From Haloparvum sedimenti (GTDB lineage Archaea; Halobacteriota; Halobacteria; Halobacteriales; Haloferacaceae), in contig NZ_LKIR01000075.1 of NCBI RefSeq assembly GCF_001462205.1, positions 1-40,698 of the forward strand: 40,698 nucleotides of DNA, given 5' to 3'. The position numbers and the translations under genes were made by a program. How positions within the stretch are numbered: the stretch's first letter is position 1; each line of letters begins with the position of its first letter. Shown here in pieces: positions 25,076-33,321 of the stretch. A model generated the notes under the pieces. It had not been told where the DNA came from, did no database searches, and was given only the letters and a program-made list of their open reading frames with translations.

Positions 25076-25495
25076 ATGAACTACCGGGAGGTCGAGTCGA
25101 GCGCGGAGTACGTCGCTCGACTGGAGACGGGCGCAGACTGGCGCGAGGAGATCGAGTCGCTGGCCCGCGCGGAGGACGTGGAAGCGGGCTGGTTCACGGC
25201 GATGGGGGCGGTGCAGGACGCGGACATCTGGTTCTACGACCAGGAGGAGACGGAGTACCAGTCGGTGACGTTCGACGAGCCGCTGGAGGTGGCCGCGTGC
25301 GTCGGGAACGTCTCGCTACTGGAGGACGAGGTGTTCGCGCACACGCACGCCGTGCTCTCGCGGCCGAGCGGACAGGCCCTCGCGGGGCACCTCGATTCCG
25401 CGACGGTGTGGGCGGGCGAGGTGTACCTGCGCGCGTTCGAGGAGCCGCTGGAACGGGCCCACGACGAGGCGACCGACCTGGACCTCTGGCTGTGA
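25076..25495 (+). CDS. PPC/DUF296-domain protein, putative DNA-binding
   Basis: The 139-residue single-domain protein resembles archaeal and bacterial PPC (AT-hook-associated DUF296) proteins, which form trimers. The core is EEIESLARAEDVEAGWFTAMGA, the conserved glycine-rich strand CVGNVSLLEDEVFAHTHAVL with a histidine pair, and GHLDSATVWAGEVYLRAFEE. There is no AT-hook. The prokaryotic role is not established. ATG 25076 has a TATA-like CTTTTTGC about 25 nt upstream. polC starts 33 nt after the stop and may be co-transcribed. Confidence 0.88.
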   Translation: MNYREVESSAEYVARLETGADWREEIESLARAEDVEAGWFTAMGAVQDADIWFYDQEETEYQSVTFDEPLEVAACVGNVSLLEDEVFAHTHAVLSRPSGQALAGHLDSATVWAGEVYLRAFEEPLERAHDEATDLDLWL

Positions 25496-25528
25496 TGGCC
25501 GGGGGCGCGTGGCGGGGGGTGCGGTGAC

Positions 25529-28500
25529 GTGCGGCCCGACGACGAGCGCTATTTCGCGCGGATCGAGGACCGGTTGGACGAGGCGTTCGAGGTCGCGGAG
25601 GCCGCGAAGGCGCAGGGGAAAGACCCACGCGAGGAGATCGAGATCCCGGTCGCGCGCGACATGGCCGACCGCGTCGAGAACATCCTCGGTATCGACGGCG
25701 TCGCGGAGCGCGTCCGCGAGCTGGAGGGGCAGATGTCCCGCGAGGAGGCCGCCCTGGCGCTGGTGACGGACTTCGTCGAGGGGACGGTCGGCGACTACGA
25801 CTCCCGCGCGGGCAAGGTCGAGGGCGCGGTCCGGACCGCGGTCGCGCTGCTGACCGAGGGGGTCGTCGCGGCCCCCATCGAGGGGATCGACCGCGTCGAG
25901 CTGCTGGAGAACGACGACGGCACGGAGTTCATCAACGTCTACTACGCCGGCCCGATCCGCTCGGCGGGCGGGACCGCGCAGGCGCTGTCCGTGCTCGTCG
26001 GCGACTACGCCCGCGCACTGCTGGGTATCGACGAGTACAAGGCTCGGTCCGAGGAGGTCGAGCGCTACGCCGAGGAGGTCGCACTCTACGACAAGGAGAC
26101 CGGCCTGCAGTACACGCCGAAGGACAAGGAGTCGAAGTTCATCGCCAAGCACATGCCGATCATGCTGGACGGCGAGGCGACCGGCGACGAGGAGGTGTCG
26201 GGCTTCCGCGACTTAGAGCGCGTGGACACCAACTCCGCCCGCGGCGGGATGTGTCTGGTCCTCGCCGAGGGGATCGCGCTGAAAGCACCGAAGATCCAGC
26301 GCTACACCCGCGAGCTCGACGAGGTCGACTGGCCGTGGCTGCAGGACCTCATCGATGGCACCATCGGGAAGGACGATGGCGGCGAGGCGACGGACGACGA
26401 CGCAGCGGTAGAGAGCGAGGGCGCGGAGGGGTCGGACGAGTCCACGGCCGCGGACGCCGACGACGCCGGCGAGAGCGTGGCGGTCGAGGGCGAACCGGAG
26501 AGTGACGCCGCAAGCGACGAGCCGCCCGGCCCGGAACGCGTCGAGCCCGCCACGAAGTACCTCCGCGACCTGATCGCGGGACGGCCAGTGTTCTCGCATC
26601 CCTCCGAATCGGGCGGGTTCCGGCTCCGATACGGCCGCGCGCGCAACCACGGGTTCGCGACCGCGGGCGTCCACCCCGCGACGATGCACCTCGTGGACGA
26701 CTTCCTCGCGACCGGCACGCAGATCAAGACCGAGCGCCCGGGGAAGGCCGCGGGCGTCGTTCCGGTCGACTCCATCGAGGGACCGACCGTGAAACTCGCC
26801 AACGGCGAGGTGCGCCACATCGACGACCCCGAGGAGGCGCTGGCGGTCAGGAACGGCGTCGAGAAGATCCTCGACCTCGGCGAGTACCTCGTCAACTACG
26901 GCGAGTTCGTCGAGAACAACCACCCGCTCGCGCCCGCCTCCTACGTCTTCGAGTGGTGGGTACAGGATTTCGAGGCGGCGGGCGCGGACGTGCAGGCGCT
27001 CCGTGACGACCCCCGCGTGGACCTGGAGCACCCCTCCGTCGAGGAGGCGTTCGAGTGGGCGCGCGAGTACGACTGCCCGCTCCACCCCGACTACACCTAC
27101 CTCTGGCACGACGTGAGCGTCGAGTCGTTCCTGACCCTCGCCGAGGCGGTCGCGGCCGGCGACGTGGTCGAGGGCGTCCTCGCCATCGAACACACCGACA
27201 TCACGCGCGCGGCGCTTGAGCGCCTGCTCGTCACCCACACCGAGACGCCGGACTCGTTGCGGATCCCCGAGTGGCGGCCGCTCGCGCACTCGCTCGGGCT
27301 CGGAGACGGGCTCCGTAAGGAGTGGGACGAGTCGGACCTCTCCGAGGCCGCCCTGAACTGGGCCGACGGCGAGAACGCGACGAAAGCGGTCAACGAGGTC
27401 GCGCCGTTCGAGATCCGCGAGCGCGCGCCCACCCGGATCGGCAACCGGATGGGCCGACCCGAGAAGTCCGAGAGCCGCGACCTCTCCCCCGCGGTTCACA
27501 CCCTGTTCCCCATCGGCGAGGCCGGCGGGACGCAGCGCGACGTGGCCGAGGCGTCCCGACAGATGGACGACCAGGGTCGCCGCGGCGTGTTGAACGTCGA
27601 GGTCGCGGATCGGGTCTGTCCCGACTGCGAGAGCCACACTTACCGCAACGCCTGTCCGGACTGCGGGACCCACACCGAACCGCACTACGAGTGCGGCCAG
27701 TGCGGCACCGAGTGCGAGCCCGACGAGGCCGGCCGCGTCGTCTGCCCGCGCTGCGAGTGGGAGGTCACGGCTGCGGACCGCCGCGAGATCGACGTGCACG
27801 CCGCCTACCGCGACGCCCTGGACGGCGTCGGCGAGCGCGAGTCCGCCTTCGAGATCCTGAAGGGGGTGAAGGGGCTCACCTCGACGAACAAGACGCCCGA
27901 GGCCATCGAGAAGGGCGTCCTCCGCGCGAAGAACGGCGTCACGTCGTTCAAGGACGGCACCGTCCGCTACGACATGACGGACCTCCCGGTCACGTCCGTC
28001 CGCCCCGCGGAGCTCGACGTGACCGCGGACCACTTCCGAGAGTTGGGGTACGAGACGGACATCGACGGCGAGCCGCTCCGCCACGACGACCAGCTGGTCG
28101 AGCTGAAGGTGCAGGACATCGTCCTCTCCGACGGCGCGGCCGAGCACATGCTCAAGACCGCGGACTTCGTCGACGACCTGCTGGAGCAGTTCTACGACCT
28201 GCCGGCCTTCTACAACGTCAACGAGCGCGACGAGCTCGTCGGCGAACTCGTCTTCGGGATGGCCCCCCACACCAGCGCCGCGACCGTCGGCCGCGTCGTG
28301 GGGTTCACCTCGGCGGCGGTGGGTTATGCTCACCCATATTTCCATGCAGCAAAGCGCCGGAACTGCTTCCACCCCGAGACGAAGGTGTGGTACGAGGACA
28401 AGTCCGGAACGTCACACCACGCGGAGATCGCCGACTTCGTCGAGCGCTATCTCGAGCGTTCCGAGGTCGAAGAGGACGACTTCGGAACTGTAGTCGGGAG

Positions 28501-30661
28501 GCTCGACGGCGTCGAGTCCGAGGTTCGTGTCCCGTCGATGAGCGCTAACGGAGAACAGGAGATGCAGCGGGTCGAGGCCGTGAGTAAGCATCCCGCACCT
28601 GACCACCTGATCCGTATTCGCACGCGATCGGGCCGTGAACTGAAACTCACACCGGACCACGAGGTCCACGTGTACGAGGGCGAAGCCGACGAACTCGTCG
28701 GGAAGGAGGCGCGAGAACTCGACGCGACCGACCGGCTCGTCACGCCCAGCTCGGTCGACCGGGACGGACGGACGGAGTCCACAAAGCGGTTCGATCTGCT
28801 CGAAGAGTTCATCGAGACCGAGGAGATCGCGAACGACCGCCTCATGGTGAAGGGGATGGAGAAGGACTGTCTCTACGACCTGTTTGAGGGGACGTTCGCG
28901 GACGACTGGGAGGGACAGTTCTACCCGCTGCAGAGCATGACGGAGGTCTTCGGGACGAACAAGAAGACGCTGAGCAACTACCTCTACCGCGGCAGCTTCC
29001 CGGTGTCGTACCTCGAACAATGCTTCTCGTCCGTGGACGACCTGCTGGCGTTCGTGCCAGAGGACGTGACGCTCGGAGTGAAGCGCGACCGGACCGAGAT
29101 CGATCGGTTCGTCGAACTCGACGAGCGAGTCGCGACGCTCCTCGGATACTACGCGGCGGAGGGCTTTGCCCGGGAACAGGAGACCCCGAAGGGAACGATC
29201 CATCAGACGACGATCTGCGGGACCGAAGAGGAGGCACGCCAGTTCTTCCTGCAGACCCTTCGTGACGAGTTCGGGGTCGAACCGTACGAGGAGAACCACG
29301 CGAAGGTGACGGTTTCTGGGCGTCTTCTCCGGATATTCTTCGACACGGTTCTGAACGCGGGGAACGACGCGCACACGAAACGCGTTCCGGCACCGATATT
29401 CGACGCGTCCGAAGAGGTGATCGCGGCGTATCTCGGTGGGTACGTCAGCGGCGACGGAAACGTCGATGCCGACTCGCTTCTCGTTCAGGCGACGACTGTC
29501 AGCGCCGAACTCAAGGAAGACGTGCTCGCACTTCTCTCCGCCCTCGGAATAAAGGCGACCGTCGAGCGGCCGACGCGCGTGCCGCTACACGTGAAGTTCC
29601 CCGAGTTCTACGAGGAGGACTACGATTCTCTGACGGCACAGAGCTACGTCATCGGGATCTCCTCGGAGGACGCCGTTCGGTTCTCCGAACTCGTGAACGT
29701 TCACATGACCCGGAAGCAGGATCGTCTGCAGAGGCGCACTACGGAGATCGAACCACGGAGTCGTCGCGTGTTCGACGGCGGGTCTGGAGAGTACCTGCTT
29801 GAGGAGATCGACGACATCCGAACCGTCGAAAGCGACGCCGACCACGTCTATTGTCTCACGGTCGCGGAGACGCACTCGCTTGTCGCAAACGACATGTCAG
29901 TTAAGCAATGCGACGGGGACGAGGACTGCGTCATGCTCCTGATGGACGGCCTGCTGAACTTCTCGAAGGAATTCCTGCCGGACAAACGCGGCGGCCGGAT
30001 GGACGCGCCGCTGGTGATGTCCTCGCGGATCGACCCCTCGGAGATCGACGACGAGGCGCACAACATGGACATCGTCCGGCAGTACCCCCGCGAGTTCTAC
30101 GAGGCGACCGTCGAGATGGCCGACCCCGAGCGCGTCGAGGACCTGATCAAGCTCGGCGAGGACACCCTCGGCACCGACGACGAGTACCGCGGCTTCGAGC
30201 ACAGCCACGACACGACGGACATCGCGATGGGGCCGGACCTCTCGGCGTACAAGACCCTCGGCTCGATGATGGACAAGATGGACGCCCAGCTGGAGCTCTC
30301 CCGCAAGCTCCGCGCGGTCGACGAGACCGACGTGGCCGAGCGCGTCATCGAGTACCACTTCCTCCCGGACCTGATCGGCAACCTCCGCGCCTTCTCGCGC
30401 CAGGAGACGCGGTGTCTGGACTGCGGCGAGAAGTACCGCCGGATGCCCCTGTCGGGCGACTGCCGCGAGTGCGGCGGCCGCGTCAACCTCACCGTCCACG
30501 AGGGGTCGGTGAACAAGTACATGGACACCGCCATCGAGGTCGCCGAACGGTACGGCTGCCGCGACTACACGAAACAGCGCCTCTACGTGCTGGAGAAGTC
30601 GCTGGAGTCCGTCTTCGAGGACGACACCAACAAGCAGAGCGGGATTGCGGACTTCATGTAG
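25529..30661 (+). CDS. polC: DNA polymerase D large subunit (DP2) containing an intein
   Basis: The precursor is 1,710 residues. Removing the 515-residue intein leaves 1,195, normal for DP2, the catalytic subunit of replicative PolD. Landmarks: DP2 N-terminal domain (NVYYAGPIRSAGGTAQALS), an acidic insertion near residues 285-335 typical of halophiles, zinc-binding CPDC...CPDCG...CGQCG...CPRC around residues 690-750, and the catalytic loop NCDGDED split by the intein after N945. A C-terminal zinc site CLDCGEKYRRMPLSGDCREC follows. The start is GTG 25529 (MRPDDERYFAR). It works with DP1, which is not in this window. Confidence 0.96.
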   Translation: MRPDDERYFARIEDRLDEAFEVAEAAKAQGKDPREEIEIPVARDMADRVENILGIDGVAERVRELEGQMSREEAALALVTDFVEGTVGDYDSRAGKVEGAVRTAVALLTEGVVAAPIEGIDRVELLENDDGTEFINVYYAGPIRSAGGTAQALSVLVGDYARALLGIDEYKARSEEVERYAEEVALYDKETGLQYTPKDKESKFIAKHMPIMLDGEATGDEEVSGFRDLERVDTNSARGGMCLVLAEGIALKAPKIQRYTRELDEVDWPWLQDLIDGTIGKDDGGEATDDDAAVESEGAEGSDESTAADADDAGESVAVEGEPESDAASDEPPGPERVEPATKYLRDLIAGRPVFSHPSESGGFRLRYGRARNHGFATAGVHPATMHLVDDFLATGTQIKTERPGKAAGVVPVDSIEGPTVKLANGEVRHIDDPEEALAVRNGVEKILDLGEYLVNYGEFVENNHPLAPASYVFEWWVQDFEAAGADVQALRDDPRVDLEHPSVEEAFEWAREYDCPLHPDYTYLWHDVSVESFLTLAEAVAAGDVVEGVLAIEHTDITRAALERLLVTHTETPDSLRIPEWRPLAHSLGLGDGLRKEWDESDLSEAALNWADGENATKAVNEVAPFEIRERAPTRIGNRMGRPEKSESRDLSPAVHTLFPIGEAGGTQRDVAEASRQMDDQGRRGVLNVEVADRVCPDCESHTYRNACPDCGTHTEPHYECGQCGTECEPDEAGRVVCPRCEWEVTAADRREIDVHAAYRDALDGVGERESAFEILKGVKGLTSTNKTPEAIEKGVLRAKNGVTSFKDGTVRYDMTDLPVTSVRPAELDVTADHFRELGYETDIDGEPLRHDDQLVELKVQDIVLSDGAAEHMLKTADFVDDLLEQFYDLPAFYNVNERDELVGELVFGMAPHTSAATVGRVVGFTSAAVGYAHPYFHAAKRRNCFHPETKVWYEDKSGTSHHAEIADFVERYLERSEVEEDDFGTVVGRLDGVESEVRVPSMSANGEQEMQRVEAVSKHPAPDHLIRIRTRSGRELKLTPDHEVHVYEGEADELVGKEARELDATDRLVTPSSVDRDGRTESTKRFDLLEEFIETEEIANDRLMVKGMEKDCLYDLFEGTFADDWEGQFYPLQSMTEVFGTNKKTLSNYLYRGSFPVSYLEQCFSSVDDLLAFVPEDVTLGVKRDRTEIDRFVELDERVATLLGYYAAEGFAREQETPKGTIHQTTICGTEEEARQFFLQTLRDEFGVEPYEENHAKVTVSGRLLRIFFDTVLNAGNDAHTKRVPAPIFDASEEVIAAYLGGYVSGDGNVDADSLLVQATTVSAELKEDVLALLSALGIKATVERPTRVPLHVKFPEFYEEDYDSLTAQSYVIGISSEDAVRFSELVNVHMTRKQDRLQRRTTEIEPRSRRVFDGGSGEYLLEEIDDIRTVESDADHVYCLTVAETHSLVANDMSVKQCDGDEDCVMLLMDGLLNFSKEFLPDKRGGRMDAPLVMSSRIDPSEIDDEAHNMDIVRQYPREFYEATVEMADPERVEDLIKLGEDTLGTDDEYRGFEHSHDTTDIAMGPDLSAYKTLGSMMDKMDAQLELSRKLRAVDETDVAERVIEYHFLPDLIGNLRAFSRQETRCLDCGEKYRRMPLSGDCRECGGRVNLTVHEGSVNKYMDTAIEVAERYGCRDYTKQRLYVLEKSLESVFEDDTNKQSGIADFM
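28364..29908 (+). other. Intein with LAGLIDADG homing endonuclease in polC
   Basis: The intein covers precursor residues 946-1460. It starts with C946 (CFHPETKVWY) and a block B TPDHEVHV containing the conserved histidine. It has two LAGLIDADG motifs (LLGYYAAEGFA and LGGYVSGDGNVDAD), then VYCLTVAETHSLVANDM, and ends SVKQ before extein C1461. The terminal residue is Gln rather than Asn and the penultimate is Lys rather than His, both variant. Splicing would restore AAKRRN-CDGDED, the polymerase active-site loop. Both endonuclease motifs keep their acidic residues, so homing may still occur. Confidence 0.93.
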
Positions 30662-30796
30662 GACCTTTTTCTGCGGTCGGGTTCGCGCGGCGCGGGCGCC
30701 GCGCTCACCACTCCCTTGAAAAATCTCCACCAAAAACCGCGCCGCGGTCGGCGCTCCGGGCGCTTCGCGCCCTCGCGCCGCCGCGGTACCACAACC
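30662..30796 (+). repeat. Hairpin repeat family 2, copy 1
   Basis: The repeat begins directly after the polC stop with GACCTTTTTCTGCGG, a T-run that could terminate transcription. It continues through GCGCGGGCGCCGCG and CTTGAAAAAT, then CGGGCGCTTCGCGCCC, a perfect short hairpin, and GCCGCCGCGGTACCACAACC. Copies 2 and 3 are at 36732 and 36885 with the same orientation. It fills the first third of the 382-bp gap 30662-31043. Confidence 0.82.
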
Positions 30797-30808
30797 GAAA
30801 CCGAGAAC

Positions 30809-30966
30809 CGCATCAGCACCGCACCGCGACCGCACCAGCACCGTACCGCGACCGCACCGCGACCGCACCAGCACCACACCGCGACCGCATCAGCACCGCA
30901 CCGCGACCGCACCAGCACCACACCGCGACCGCATCAGCACCACACCGCGACCGCATCAGCACCGCA
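30809..30966 (+). repeat. 22-bp minisatellite built of 11-bp half-units
   Basis: About seven units of period 22 alternate CGCAYCAGCAC with CRYACCGCGAC, with one extra 11-bp half-unit. Variation between units is mostly C/T or G/A. It follows repeat family 2 copy 1 and ends about 78 bp before the creatininase-family gene. There are no unique spacers, so it is not a CRISPR array. Confidence 0.85.
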
Positions 30967-31043
30967 CTCCGAGGTTCAGAAATCGGTTCGCGGCCGTGCC
31001 CCGGGCCGAAACCGCTTACCTCCGGGCGGCCGCATCGGGGGGC

Positions 31044-31952
31044 ATGACCGAGTCCGAGGGCGGCCTCGAGGAGTTCCGGCTGGAGCGCATGACCTGGCGC
31101 GACGTGGAGGCGGCGACCGCGGAGACGTCCACGCTCCTGTTACCGGTCGGCGCGACCGAGCAGCACGGCCACCACATGCCGCTCGGCGTGGACACGCTGA
31201 TGCCCGAGGCCATCGGGGAGCGCGTCGCCGAGGAGGTGCCCGCGCTGCTCGCGTCCGCCGTCCCCTACGGCGTCAGCGAGCACCACACGTTCAAGCCGGG
31301 GACGTTCACCGTCGAGAGCGAGACGTTCCGGCGCTACGTCCGCGACGTGGCCGGCTCCGCGGCCGAGTGGGGGATCGGCCACGTCCTCCTGCTGAACGGC
31401 CACTACCTCGCGCAGGACCCCGAGCTCGAGGTCGTCGTGCGGGACCTCCGGACGGAGTTCGACCTCGCGGCGTTCCACGTCCCCCTGATCGACGTCTTCT
31501 CCGACGCCGCGGCGCGCGTCCGGGACAGCGGCGTCACGTTCCACGCCTCCGAGTTCGAGACGAGCCTGATGCTGGAGCTGTTCCCCGACCTCGTCCGCAT
31601 GGACGAGGCCGAGGCCGTCGACCCGCCAGCGGAGAGCCTCCCGCTCACCGACTACGACGCGCTCGGCGACAACCGCGTGGGGTGGGCGCTCACCGCGACC
31701 GACATGGCGGCGCTGACCGACACCGGGAACCTGGGCGATCCCACGAGCGCCACGGCCGCGAAGGGACGCGAGATGACCGACGAGGCGGTCGAGAACCTCG
31801 TCACGCTCGTCGCGGCGCTGGAGCGCGGCGATCGGAACGGGGTCGCGACGACGGACGCGGCGGACCGTGATGGCGTCGCGGACGACCGTGGCGACGGCGC
31901 GAACCGCGGCCGTGACGACGCCGAGGCCGGCGACCGCCGCGACGGGGCCTAG
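31044..31952 (+). CDS. Creatininase-family metal-dependent amidohydrolase
   Basis: The 302-residue protein has the family signature LLLPVGATEQHGHHMPLGVD with Glu, His and Asp metal ligands. VLLLNGHY around residue 116 and FHASEFETSLM around residue 170 provide further ligands. Family members hydrolyse creatinine, formamidopyrimidines in archaeal flavin synthesis, or mature mycofactocin, so the substrate is open. The last 45 residues are an Asp/Arg/Gly/Ala-rich tail not found in the core family. ATG 31044 is used. The stop shares a CTAG with the stop of the convergent SDR gene. Confidence 0.88.
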   Translation: MTESEGGLEEFRLERMTWRDVEAATAETSTLLLPVGATEQHGHHMPLGVDTLMPEAIGERVAEEVPALLASAVPYGVSEHHTFKPGTFTVESETFRRYVRDVAGSAAEWGIGHVLLLNGHYLAQDPELEVVVRDLRTEFDLAAFHVPLIDVFSDAAARVRDSGVTFHASEFETSLMLELFPDLVRMDEAEAVDPPAESLPLTDYDALGDNRVGWALTATDMAALTDTGNLGDPTSATAAKGREMTDEAVENLVTLVAALERGDRNGVATTDAADRDGVADDRGDGANRGRDDAEAGDRRDGA

Positions 31953-32689
31953 AGCCGCTCGGGGATCCAGCCGCCGTCGATTTCCACGTTCTCGCCCGAG
32001 AGGTACGCCGACCCCTCGTCGAGGAAGAACAGCACCGCCTGCCGCACGTCCTCGAAGGTGGCCCACCGCCCGCGAGGCGCCTCGTCGGGGAACTCGTCGC
32101 TCGACTCCACCACGTACGGCGAGACTGCGTTGACCGTGACGCCGTCGTCGGTCGTGTCCCGCGCGACCGCCCGCGTGAACATCAGGACGCCCGTCTTGGC
32201 GATGAAGTACGGGAGGTTCTTCGGGTTCGCGAGCGCGCGGTCGCTGCCGGCGTAGCCGACGTTCACCACGCGCCCCCATTCCGCCTCGCGCATCGCGGGG
32301 AGCGCGCGGCGCGTGCAGAGGTAGGTCCCCTTGAGGTTCGTCTCCAGCACGCGGTCCCACGTCGCGACGCTCATCGCCTCCCAGTGCTCGGGCGCGAAGT
32401 CGCCGACGTTGTTCACCAACACGTCGACCGCGCCGAGCTCCGTCTCGACCGCGTCGAAGGCGGCGTCGACGCTCGCCGGGTCGGTCACGTCCGCCCCGAC
32501 CGCGGTCGCGGCCGGCGCGCCGCGGTCGCGCGCCTCCTCCGCGGTCGCGACCGCGGCCGCCTCGCTGGTGTTGTAGTGGACCGCGACGGCCGCGCCCGCC
32601 TCGGCGCACGCGAGCGCGATCGATCGCCCTAGCCCCCGCGCACTCCCGGTGACGAGCGCCACGCGCCCGGACAGGTCCGGCTCGATCAT
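31949..32689 (-). CDS. Short-chain dehydrogenase/reductase
   Basis: The 246-residue SDR has the NAD(P)-binding motif TGSARGLG (residues 14-21), NNVG at about residue 92, catalytic YFIAK around residue 165 and a C-terminal VEIDGGW typical of FabG-like members. The catalytic Ser is not at its usual distance before Tyr; the nearest is in GYAGSD, one residue closer by my count. Substrate is unknown. Its 3' end overlaps the convergent creatininase-family gene by 4 bp. An AT-rich AATTAATT at about 32751-32758 is a possible promoter element. Confidence 0.9.
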   Translation of the reverse strand: MIEPDLSGRVALVTGSARGLGRSIALACAEAGAAVAVHYNTSEAAAVATAEEARDRGAPAATAVGADVTDPASVDAAFDAVETELGAVDVLVNNVGDFAPEHWEAMSVATWDRVLETNLKGTYLCTRRALPAMREAEWGRVVNVGYAGSDRALANPKNLPYFIAKTGVLMFTRAVARDTTDDGVTVNAVSPYVVESSDEFPDEAPRGRWATFEDVRQAVLFFLDEGSAYLSGENVEIDGGWIPERL

Positions 32690-32782
32690 ACCCGACGATC
32701 CGCTCCCATCGGGAAAGTCTCGTCGTGTGAGATGATACCACGGGCCTGAAAATTAATTCAAAACCGAGTAAACAGACGGTGG

Positions 32783-32789
32783 TTTTAAG
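32783..32789 (+). promoter_or_regulatory. TATA box of the universal stress protein gene
   Basis: TTTTAAG lies 25-31 nt before the ATG at 32814, the expected archaeal TATA position for a leaderless transcript. The 124-bp divergent gap to the SDR gene is AT-rich around 32750-32790. Confidence 0.6.
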
Positions 32790-32813
32790 TTGTCGGGGGA
32801 GCAAAGGGCTGCC

Positions 32814-33272
32814 ATGAGCATCGACACGATGTTGCTGGCGGTCGGCGCGGACGACCGCGAGCGCGTGGAGCGACTCGGTGAGGAGACGACTGACGTGGCG
32901 GCCCCCTGTGGCGCGGAGGTCGTTCTCGCGCACGTGTTCACCGGAGAGGAGTTCGAGGACACATGCGAGAAGCTGAGCATCGACCCCGACAGCGAGGAGG
33001 CGACGCCCGACGGCGTGGCCAAGCGCCACGCGACGATCCGCGACCTGACGACGATCATGGACGAGGCGGGCGTCGACTACGCGATCCGGGGCGCGGTCGG
33101 CCACCGCGGCGAGGAAATCGTCGACGTCGCGAAGGACACCGACGCCGACCGCGTGGTCGTCGGCGGGCGCCAGCGCTCCCCCACCGGGAAGGCCGTCTTC
33201 GGGAGCGTCGCTCAGGAGGTCATGCTCTCCTCGCCGTGCCCGGTGACGTTCGTCCGCGAGGGGACGAAGTAG
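32814..33272 (+). CDS. Universal stress protein, UspA family
   Basis: The 152-residue protein has the single Usp domain. The opening strand is MLLAVGADDRERV, the middle helix leads to AIRGAVGHRGEEIVDVAKDTDADRVVVGGR, and the ATP-binding-type glycine motif follows in GRQRSPTGKAVFGSVAQEV. The usual G-2x-G-9x-G-S/T is only partly matched, so nucleotide binding is likely but not certain. It has its own TATA box and a 124-bp divergent promoter region shared with the SDR gene. Confidence 0.93.
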   Translation: MSIDTMLLAVGADDRERVERLGEETTDVAAPCGAEVVLAHVFTGEEFEDTCEKLSIDPDSEEATPDGVAKRHATIRDLTTIMDEAGVDYAIRGAVGHRGEEIVDVAKDTDADRVVVGGRQRSPTGKAVFGSVAQEVMLSSPCPVTFVREGTK

Positions 33273-33321
33273 CGCTCGGAAGCGTCTCAATTAAGTGCCG
33301 CCGGAGCCCCCCTTCGCGTAG

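Noticed and set aside
25529-30661. Reading the intein boundaries as a frameshift or gene fusion
   Set aside because: The frame is continuous, intein blocks are complete, and the flanks join exactly into the DP2 active-site sequence.
30809-30966. Possible CRISPR array
   Set aside because: The 22-bp units are contiguous with no unique spacers, and no cas gene is present.
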